DNA of 7,126 nucleotides from Clostridiaceae bacterium UBA6085 (GTDB lineage Bacteria; Bacillota; Clostridia; Clostridiales; Clostridiaceae). The stretch lies in the NCBI GenBank assembly GCA_002428605.1, contig DIXH01000094.1:19982-27107 (forward strand), in the 5' to 3' direction. How positions within the stretch are numbered: position 1 is the first letter of the stretch; each line of letters begins with the position of its first letter. Positions 1 to 5,023 of the stretch are shown here, piece by piece. The notes beneath the pieces were generated by a model. That model saw nothing but the letters and a program-made list of their open reading frames with translations, did not search any database and was not told where the DNA came from. Position numbers and translations under genes: made by a program.

Positions 1-6
1 TATATA

Positions 7-36
7 TTGCACGAATAAATACAAGAAAATTATAAG
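7..36 (+). promoter_or_regulatory. Weak candidate promoter in the left leader
   Basis: TTGCAC (7-12) and TATAAG (31-36) are separated by 18 bp. The -10 matches consensus at 5 of 6 positions but the -35 at only 3 of 6. It would give a leader of about 240 nt containing the 83-105 hairpin. This is a pattern match only, in AT-rich DNA where chance matches are common. Confidence 0.22.
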
Positions 37-82
37 CAGAAACTGTTCTTAATATCTTAAATGACTAAGCGAAGAGAAATTT

Positions 83-105
83 ACCTGATTTGCGGAGAAT
101 CAGGT
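83..105 (+). other. Perfect 8-bp stem-loop in the leader
   Basis: ACCTGATT (83-90) pairs perfectly with AATCAGGT (98-105) around a 7-nt loop, TGCGGAG. The loop carries a purine-rich GCGGAG. A U-run follows only about 17 nt later (123-128), so this is not a clean terminator. It could be part of a structured 5' leader for the yitT-like gene or a binding site; function unknown. Confidence 0.35.
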
Positions 106-273
106 GAAGTATTGATATGTATCTTTTTCGGAACTGAGAAATAAAGGTGTAAGGTTAAGTAAAAGGAACTAATTCTGATTTTTCCTCTCGTGGTCAAAAA
201 TAACTAAATGTACGCGCTTGGAGTATGGAAACTAACCTTCAAACGATGTATATTCAATATGAATACATTTCGC

Positions 274-279
274 GGAGGT
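274..279 (+). promoter_or_regulatory. Shine-Dalgarno that decides a TTG start for the yitT-like gene
   Basis: GGAGGT lies five bases before TTG at 285 and is in frame with the membrane protein. It is the only well-spaced ribosome binding site near the 5' end of this gene and is the reason for preferring 285 over the ATG at 225 or the ATG at 246. Confidence 0.7.
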
Positions 280-284
280 CGCAA

Positions 285-1148
285 TTGGGAGCAAATGACA
301 GAAGCATCAGGGGAATAATCAAGGACTACATTCTTATAACCATAGGCATTCTTATGACGGCAGCGTCGATAGTCTATGTCTTCAATCCTAACAGGCTGGC
401 AGCCGGAGGTGTCCAGGGAATAGCACTGGCTCTTGGAAGCCTCACAGGAATACCTACTGGGATACTCATGATAGCAATCAATGCAATACTTCTTTTTGCT
501 GCGTTTCTGCTCATGGGCAAGAGCTTCGGGGAGAAGACGCTTTATTCGTCGCTTGGACTGTCTTTTGCGGTCTATTTTCTCGAATCAAGGCTATATCATG
601 GCCCCCTTACAGATGACCTGCTTCTCGGATCCATTTTCGGAAGCGCACTCATGGGTGTCGGTGTCGGGATCATTCTTAACAGGGGAGCTTCAATAGGGGG
701 AACCAGCCTTATCGGGACCCTTATCAACCGGTATCTGCATTTTGAACAGGTAGGGTCCATTGTGGCAATTGATTGTCTGGTCACTCTGTTCTCCCTGTTT
801 ACATTCGGAGTGGAGATAGGTCTCTACCAGCTTCTTTCGGTTTACCTGTGCGGAGCGGTGATAAACAAGGTAATAGATGGTTTCTCATCAAGGAAAGAAG
901 TCATGGTGATTACCAGTGAGAAGAGAAGCATCATGGATTTCATAATGAAGGACCTTAACAGGGGAGCTACCCTTATCAAGGGCCGTGGTGCATATACAGG
1001 CATAGACAATGAGATAATATACTCGATCCTGACAAGAAGGGAGTTCATAAGGCTCAAGCTGTTCATCGAGCAGCATGACAAGGGAGCCTTCCTGTCGGTA
1101 AACACGGTTACCGAGGTTTCCGGAGAAGGATTTTCCAGAAGAGGCTGA
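285..1148 (+). CDS. YitT family membrane protein with C-terminal DUF2179 domain
   Basis: This is a predicted integral membrane protein of unknown biochemical role; the family was formerly called DUF161. From a TTG start at 285 it has 287 residues. About six hydrophobic segments are visible (roughly 13-33, 50-75, 84-100, 112-132, 155-175, 180-197). The family's glycine-rich loops are present: FNPNRLAAGGVQG at 33-45 and GASIGGTSLIG at 134-144. A soluble C-terminal domain (about 205-282) holds RGATLIKGRGAYTG, typical of DUF2179. An ATG at 225 would add 20 residues, but its GGAG lies only one base upstream. The TTG at 285 has a perfect GGAGGT (274-279) five bases upstream and gives the N-terminus usual for the family, shortly before the first membrane helix. 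No strong terminator separates it from ftsA, so some readthrough is possible. Family assignment is secure, transport substrate unknown. Confidence 0.88.
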   Translation: MGANDRSIRGIIKDYILITIGILMTAASIVYVFNPNRLAAGGVQGIALALGSLTGIPTGILMIAINAILLFAAFLLMGKSFGEKTLYSSLGLSFAVYFLESRLYHGPLTDDLLLGSIFGSALMGVGVGIILNRGASIGGTSLIGTLINRYLHFEQVGSIVAIDCLVTLFSLFTFGVEIGLYQLLSVYLCGAVINKVIDGFSSRKEVMVITSEKRSIMDFIMKDLNRGATLIKGRGAYTGIDNEIIYSILTRREFIRLKLFIEQHDKGAFLSVNTVTEVSGEGFSRRG

Positions 1149-1183
1149 TTTGGCGAAATACTTGCAAAATTTGGTGAAATTTT
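1149..1183. repeat. Direct repeat and AT-rich dyad upstream of the ftsA promoter
   Basis: TTTGGCGAAAT (1149-1159) recurs as TTTGGTGAAAT (1170-1180), 10 of 11 identical with a 21-bp period, or two helical turns. The second copy sits in a perfect dyad, AAAATTT (1166-1172) and AAATTTT (1177-1183), around GGTG. It ends 7 bp before the candidate -35 at 1191. Same-face spacing upstream of a promoter suggests an operator, but no regulator is recognised. Confidence 0.35.
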
Positions 1184-1190
1184 GAATTTA

Positions 1191-1221
1191 TAGACAAAAC
1201 TGCTGCCGCTGTATGTATAAT
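1191..1221 (+). promoter_or_regulatory. Candidate sigma-A-type promoter for ftsA-ftsZ-nrdR
   Basis: TAGACA (1191-1196, 5 of 6 to consensus) and a perfect TATAAT (1216-1221) flank a 19-bp spacer, slightly long. Transcription would begin near 1228 and give a leader of about 30 nt, holding the strong AAGGAGGT at 1244-1251, seven bases from the ftsA ATG. The position immediately before the division genes fits a dedicated promoter. Confidence 0.6.
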
Positions 1222-1257
1222 GGGATTAAATGATGATTTTCGGAAGGAGGTCCTTTC

Positions 1258-2565
1258 ATGGCTGGAGAACATCGTGTCGTAGGTCTTGATATAGGCACTC
1301 ATTATATAAAGGCGTCACTTCTGTCGACAAAAGATGAGAACACCCTCTTTGGGGCTGTTGTTGAATCAAGCGGAGTGACAAGGGATGGAATATCTGACAC
1401 GAAGGCTGTCGGAGAATCGATCAGGAAAGCCATAAGGATCCTGGAGACAAAGGCTTCAAGCGACCTCAGCTCAGTATACGTCAACATCCCTTCAGAATAC
1501 TGCAGGCTTGCGGATTCAAGGGGTGAAAGCGCGATAAAGAACGGAAATGTCGACGAGTCGGACATAGACAGGGCAATCGATATGGCACAGCTCATACCGC
1601 TGCAGCCTGAAGAAGAGATCGTGGACATAATAATCCCGAAGTACTACATAGATGAAATACCATACAGGAATCCTATAGGGGTAAAGGGATCCCTGCTTGA
1701 GATAAGAGCTCAGGTGGTTATCGCAGGCAGAGAATATGTTGAGTCTGTTTATGAGGCCTGTGCATATGCTAGGACAAGGGTCATCGGTACAGGTCTTTCA
1801 TCGGAATCAGCTGCCAGCCTGCTTCTTGGCAGAAGCGACAAGGAGAATGGGGTGTTCCTGGTGGATACGGGTGCATACTCAACGAGAGTTGTCCTTTACA
1901 AGGGCGACAGGCTTTTTGTACCGAAGGTGATACCTCTTGGCGGAAGGAACATTACCAAGGACCTTTCGATAGTTATGGGTATGTCACTGCTTGAGGCGGA
2001 GGAGTTCAAGAAATCCCTCGGTTCTGGAAAGCTTGACCAGTCAGATGACAGAAAAGCCCTGGCGGTTGAAGTTGTCAAAGCAAGGATCGATGAGATAATA
2101 TCGATTGCCAAGAAGGATATGGAGTCATATGAAGGCGGAGAGCAGGTCGATAAGGCGGTGTTCTATGGCGGAGGTCTATGCGGATTCGATGATATCAAAA
2201 ATTTATCTGAAATAAAACCAAAGAAGTCCACAAATTTTATTACATCTGATATAATTAAAAATAACGGAATTTTAACAGTCCAGGCCAGCGGAATCGCATA
2301 TAACGTACTGAACACCATTCATTACAGGAAGCTCCTGGATAACGAGACAGCAGGCGATGAAAGCCAGCTTTCAAGGACCTCAGGCGAATATCTGACCGAT
2401 GAGGAGTTTTTCGAGCGGCACAAGCATGACTTCAAGAAGACCTCAGGATACGTTAAGACCCATGCGGAGGAACCAGCAAAGGGTAATGAGGAATTTGACC
2501 AGGACGATTACGAGGAAGAAAAAGTGTCCATTTTCAATAAGATTAGAAATATTTTTGGAAGATAG
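1258..2565 (+). CDS. ftsA: Cell division protein FtsA (actin-like ATPase, clostridial type)
   Basis: FtsA is an actin/Hsp70-fold ATPase that binds the FtsZ C-terminal peptide and tethers the Z ring to the cytoplasmic membrane. The 435-residue protein shows the fold's landmarks: phosphate-1 GLDIGT (9-14), a SHS2/1C region (about 84-162), phosphate-2 LVDTGAYST (201-209) and an adenosine-type GGGLCGF (304-310). An acidic linker (about 365-422) leads to the C-terminal VSIFNKIRNIFGR (423-435), an amphipathic helix typical of the membrane-targeting sequence. The ATG has a strong Shine-Dalgarno, and ftsZ begins 15 bp after the stop. One oddity is that codons about 313-341 are strikingly AT-rich and use TTA, TTT, ATT and AAA codons unlike the rest of the gene. 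A pilus PilM-like ATPase is the main alternative, but the C-terminal helix and adjacency to ftsZ favour FtsA. Confidence 0.9.
   Translation: MAGEHRVVGLDIGTHYIKASLLSTKDENTLFGAVVESSGVTRDGISDTKAVGESIRKAIRILETKASSDLSSVYVNIPSEYCRLADSRGESAIKNGNVDESDIDRAIDMAQLIPLQPEEEIVDIIIPKYYIDEIPYRNPIGVKGSLLEIRAQVVIAGREYVESVYEACAYARTRVIGTGLSSESAASLLLGRSDKENGVFLVDTGAYSTRVVLYKGDRLFVPKVIPLGGRNITKDLSIVMGMSLLEAEEFKKSLGSGKLDQSDDRKALAVEVVKARIDEIISIAKKDMESYEGGEQVDKAVFYGGGLCGFDDIKNLSEIKPKKSTNFITSDIIKNNGILTVQASGIAYNVLNTIHYRKLLDNETAGDESQLSRTSGEYLTDEEFFERHKHDFKKTSGYVKTHAEEPAKGNEEFDQDDYEEEKVSIFNKIRNIFGR
2227..2255 (+). promoter_or_regulatory. Candidate internal promoter in ftsA directed at ftsZ
   Basis: Inside an AT-rich island of ftsA, TCCACA (2227-2232, 4 of 6 to the -35 consensus) is followed after 17 bp by a perfect TATAAT (2250-2255). 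TG at 2247-2248 makes a consensus extended -10 (TGATATAAT). It lies about 325 bp upstream of the ftsZ start. Promoters for ftsZ inside ftsA are known in E. coli; use here is inferred. Confidence 0.45.
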
Positions 2566-2580
2566 CAAGGGGGAAAATCA

Positions 2581-3666
2581 GTGTTAGACTTTGATTTCGA
2601 AGTTTCAGGACCAGCTAACATAAAAGTAGTAGGATGCGGTGGCGGCGGCAACAACGCTGTCAACAGGATGATAATAGAGGGACTCGGCAACGTCGATTTC
2701 ATATCGATAAACACCGACAAGCAGACGCTGCTTTCTTCGAATGCCACACACAAGATCCAGATAGGCGAAAAGCTTACAAGAGGACTTGGAGCAGGAGCGA
2801 ATCCTGAGATCGGCGAAAAGGCTGCGGAGGAATCCAAGGATGAGATAGCATCAGCTCTGAAGGGAGCTGACATGGTGTTCATTACAGCAGGAATGGGCGG
2901 CGGTACAGGTACCGGTGCTGCGCCTGTAGTTGCGGACATCGCAAGGAGCATGGGAATACTCACAGTTGGAGTAGTGACCAAGCCATTCATGTTCGAAGGA
3001 AAGACAAGGATGAAGAATGCCGAGATCGGCATAGAGAAGCTTAAGGAAATGGTAGACAGCCTTGTCACGATCCCTAACGAAAGGCTTCTTATGATAGTTG
3101 ATAAGAGGACTACCTTCAAGGAAGCGTTCAAGAAGGCTGACGATGTCCTGAGGCAGGGCGTTCAGGGTATAACTGACCTTATCACTGACAACGGTCTGGT
3201 AAACCTTGACTTCAACGACGTAAGGACAATAATGCTCAACAAGGGGCTTGCCCACATGGGAGTCGGATACGGAAAGGGCGAGAAGAAGGCGGTGGATGCT
3301 GTGACGGCAGCCATATCGTCACCACTTCTTGAGACCAAGATAGACGGAGCAACCGGAATACTCATCAATGTGACTGGCGGAGAGGATCTTTCACTCATGG
3401 AGGTCAACGAGGCAGCCGAGGTCGTCAAGGAAGCCGCTGATCCGGATGCCAACATAATATTCGGAGCTGTAATCGACCCGAGCCTTAAGGATGAGATCAA
3501 GATAACAGTCATCGCCACGGGCTTTGATGAAGTCAAGGTATACAGCAAGGAAGAAGAGAAGGTCCAGGTCAAGGCTGAAGAAAAGAAGACAGAAGAGGTT
3601 GTCCTTTCGGATGTTTCCGAGGACCAGCTTGAGATACCTCCATTCCTCAGAAACAGATACAAGTAA
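2581..3666 (+). CDS. ftsZ: Cell division protein FtsZ (tubulin-like GTPase)
   Basis: FtsZ polymerises in a GTP-dependent way into the cytokinetic ring. The 361-residue protein has a short N-tail, the T1 loop GCGGGGNNAV (18-27), and the tubulin signature GGGTGTG (106-112) that binds GTP phosphates. The T7 synergy loop NLDFNDV (208-214) carries the two acidic residues D210 and D213 that act on GTP in the neighbouring subunit. A second globular domain (about 220-318) follows, then a short charged Lys/Glu-rich linker (about 322-348). The conserved C-terminal peptide LEIPPFLRNR (350-359) binds FtsA and, in Gram-positives, SepF. The GTG start is supported by AAGGGGG (2567-2573) seven bases upstream and by the normal N-terminal length. 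It sits between ftsA and nrdR, 15 bp from each, and may also be driven by the candidate promoter inside ftsA. Confidence 0.98.
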   Translation: MLDFDFEVSGPANIKVVGCGGGGNNAVNRMIIEGLGNVDFISINTDKQTLLSSNATHKIQIGEKLTRGLGAGANPEIGEKAAEESKDEIASALKGADMVFITAGMGGGTGTGAAPVVADIARSMGILTVGVVTKPFMFEGKTRMKNAEIGIEKLKEMVDSLVTIPNERLLMIVDKRTTFKEAFKKADDVLRQGVQGITDLITDNGLVNLDFNDVRTIMLNKGLAHMGVGYGKGEKKAVDAVTAAISSPLLETKIDGATGILINVTGGEDLSLMEVNEAAEVVKEAADPDANIIFGAVIDPSLKDEIKITVIATGFDEVKVYSKEEEKVQVKAEEKKTEEVVLSDVSEDQLEIPPFLRNRYK

Positions 3667-3681
3667 AGTGGGTGACGTAGT

Positions 3682-4182
3682 TTGAAGTGTCCTTTCTGCG
3701 CTTTTTCGGAGAGCAAGGTCATCGATTCAAGGTCTATCGAGGACAATTCAGCCATAAGGAGAAGAAGAGAATGCCTTTCCTGCGGCAAGAGATACACTAC
3801 CTATGAAAAGGTGGAGGACATCCCTATCCTTGTAATCAAGAAGGATGAAAGCAGGGAGAACTTCGACAAGAACAAGATCATAACAGGGCTTATCAGGGCT
3901 TGCCAGAAACGGCCTGTATCAAGGGCCCAGATCGAGGCTATAGCAACTGATATAGAGAGGACCATATCAAACAGGATGATTTCTGAGATCTCGAGCTCGG
4001 AAATTGGAGAGATGGTCATGTCTCACCTTAAGGACATAGATGAAGTCGCGTATGTAAGGTTCGCTTCGGTGTACCGGCAGTTCAAGGACATCAATACATT
4101 CCTTGAGGAAATCAAGAGCCTTATGGGTTCAGGTGATGGCATAAAGAACGGGAAAAACGGAAAGAGTGGAAACCACAGGTAA
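3682..4182 (+). CDS. nrdR: Transcriptional repressor NrdR
   Basis: NrdR is a zinc- and nucleotide-binding repressor that senses ATP/dATP and blocks transcription of ribonucleotide reductase genes. The zinc ribbon is complete: C3-x2-C6 and C31-x2-C34, with the invariant MKCPFC start and the basic IRRRRECLSCGKRYTTYE (25-42). The ATP-cone follows at about 49-139, starting VIKKDESRENFDKNKI. The TTG start is fixed by homology, because the invariant MKCPFC begins there, and a weak GGTGA (3671-3675) lies six bases upstream. At 166 residues it is somewhat longer than the roughly 150 common in Firmicutes; the extra is a Gly/Lys/Asn-rich tail (about 149-166). It is the third gene of the ftsA-ftsZ unit and is followed at once by a terminator. 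I see no clear NrdR box in this window, so its targets are elsewhere. Confidence 0.96.
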   Translation: MKCPFCAFSESKVIDSRSIEDNSAIRRRRECLSCGKRYTTYEKVEDIPILVIKKDESRENFDKNKIITGLIRACQKRPVSRAQIEAIATDIERTISNRMISEISSSEIGEMVMSHLKDIDEVAYVRFASVYRQFKDINTFLEEIKSLMGSGDGIKNGKNGKSGNHR

Positions 4183-4186
4183 TGAA

Positions 4187-4217
4187 AGGCGGACTGAGCG
4201 ATCAGGCCGCCTCTTTT
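4187..4217 (+). terminator. Rho-independent terminator after nrdR
   Basis: AGGCGG (4187-4192) pairs with CCGCCT (4207-4212). After an A/G mismatch, CTGA (4194-4197) pairs with TCAG (4202-4205) around a GCGA tetraloop of GNRA type. CTTTT (4213-4217) follows. It begins 5 bases after the nrdR stop and closes the ftsA-ftsZ-nrdR unit. Confidence 0.85.
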
Positions 4218-4229
4218 AGTGGGTTTCAA

Positions 4230-4300
4230 GGTTAATTTTAGGTAAACCGGTCTTGTTGCATTGGTAAAAAAACACTTACTGTGGTTAAATTGAAGTAAAG
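4230..4300 (+). repeat. Paired GGTTAA...GTAAA elements upstream of phoP
   Basis: GGTTAATTTTAGGTAAAC (4230-4247) and GGTTAAATTGAAGTAAAG (4283-4300) match at 14 of 18 positions and lie 53 bp apart, near five helical turns. In the first, GTTAA and GTAAA are 11 bp apart, the spacing of half-sites bound by PhoB/PhoP-type regulators, and TTAA resembles the core of the B. subtilis Pho box (TTAACA-like). The second copy overlaps the candidate -10. Autoregulation by the downstream response regulator is an inference. Confidence 0.4.
4261..4290 (+). promoter_or_regulatory. Candidate promoter for phoP-phoR
   Basis: TTGGTA (4261-4266, 4 of 6) and TTAAAT (4285-4290, 4 of 6) are 18 bp apart, and TG at 4282-4283 supplies an extended -10 element. 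Some promoter is expected here, because a terminator precedes and phoP follows. The start would fall near 4297, with GGAGGT (4310-4315) six bases before the ATG. Confidence 0.4.
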
Positions 4301-4321
4301 ATTCGTTATGGAGGTTTTAAG

Positions 4322-5023
4322 ATGGCACCAGACAGGATACTTGTAATAGATGACGAGGAGCACATAGTTGAGCTCATCAAATACAACCTTGACGCAGCAG
4401 GCTATGTTACAGAGGTCGTATACAACGGTCTTGAAGGACTTGCAAAGGCTAAGGAGACAAAGCCTTCACTTATTGTCCTTGACCTCATGCTGCCTCAGAT
4501 GGACGGCCTTGAAGTCTGCAAGAACATCAGACGGGATGATGAGCTCAAGAACACTCCTATCATAATGCTGACGGCAAAGTCCGAAGAAATAGACAAGATC
4601 CTGGGACTTGAGCTTGGAGCGGACGACTACATGACCAAGCCGTTCTCGGTAAGGGAGCTTATGGCGAGGATCAAGGCGCTCCTGAGACGCGTGGTGCCTG
4701 TTGAAGACAACAGCAGTACGTTTACCTTCTCAAATGTCACGATCGACTACAATAAGCATATGGTGACCAAGGGAGATGAGAAGGTGGAGCTTACCCTCAA
4801 GGAGTACGAGCTTCTGGATACCCTGATCAAGAACAGAGGCAAGGTGTTGAAAAGGGACCTCCTGCTCGACAAGATTTGGGGATACGAATATGCGGGAGAG
4901 ACAAGGACCGTAGATGTTCATATAAGGCATCTTCGACAGAAGCTGGAGAATGACGACAAGAATCCGGTGTACATCGAGACTGTCAGAGGAATAGGCTACA
5001 GGTTCAATGACATAGAAGGATGA
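4322..5023 (+). CDS. phoP: OmpR/PhoB-family response regulator, PhoP-like
   Basis: This is a two-component transcription factor, active when phosphorylated by its partner kinase. The 233-residue protein has a receiver domain (about 4-120) with acidic residues D10 and D11, phospho-acceptor D54 in LIVLDLMLPQMDG, T84 and K106 in TKPF. A short linker leads to a winged-helix DNA-binding domain (about 133-230) with the recognition-helix region RTVDVHIRHLRQKLE (195-209) and the closing RGIGYRF. The ATG follows a strong GGAGGT. The stop codon overlaps the kinase start by 4 bases (ATGA), so the two are translationally coupled. OmpR/PhoB-family membership is certain. The PhoP name rests on the PAS-containing PhoR-type partner and on gene order as I recall it in clostridia; a WalR-like or other paralogue is possible. 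Confidence 0.87.
   Translation: MAPDRILVIDDEEHIVELIKYNLDAAGYVTEVVYNGLEGLAKAKETKPSLIVLDLMLPQMDGLEVCKNIRRDDELKNTPIIMLTAKSEEIDKILGLELGADDYMTKPFSVRELMARIKALLRRVVPVEDNSSTFTFSNVTIDYNKHMVTKGDEKVELTLKEYELLDTLIKNRGKVLKRDLLLDKIWGYEYAGETRTVDVHIRHLRQKLENDDKNPVYIETVRGIGYRFNDIEG

Larger units (their letters stand above)
1..284. other. Non-coding leader upstream of the yitT-like gene
   Basis: All three plus-strand frames close within the first 52 bases, so no upstream gene reads in from the left, and I recognise no minus-strand gene. The stretch is AT-rich. It holds a perfect 8-bp hairpin at 83-105, a short T-run at 123-128 and an imperfect dyad at 246-268 just before the Shine-Dalgarno of the next gene. 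The open frame from the ATG at 225 continues into the membrane protein, but I treat 225-284 as leader (see the CDS entry). I compared the region by eye with common riboswitch consensus patterns and recognised none. Confidence 0.55.

Noticed and set aside
83..128. Terminator of an upstream gene
   Set aside because: The hairpin is good, but the T-run begins about 17 nt after the stem, and no coding frame enters from the left.
225..284. N-terminal extension of the YitT-like protein from ATG 225
   Set aside because: Poorly spaced ribosome site compared with GGAGGT before TTG 285; kept as leader, though not excluded.
2508..3131. Minus-strand open frame of 207 codons opposite ftsA/ftsZ
   Set aside because: It is antisense to the conserved FtsZ GTPase core, has low-complexity Ser/Pro-rich composition and no family resemblance; an artefact of codon bias.
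3162..3797. Minus-strand open frame of 211 codons opposite ftsZ/nrdR
   Set aside because: Ser/Leu-rich shadow of two well-supported genes, with no domain I recognise.
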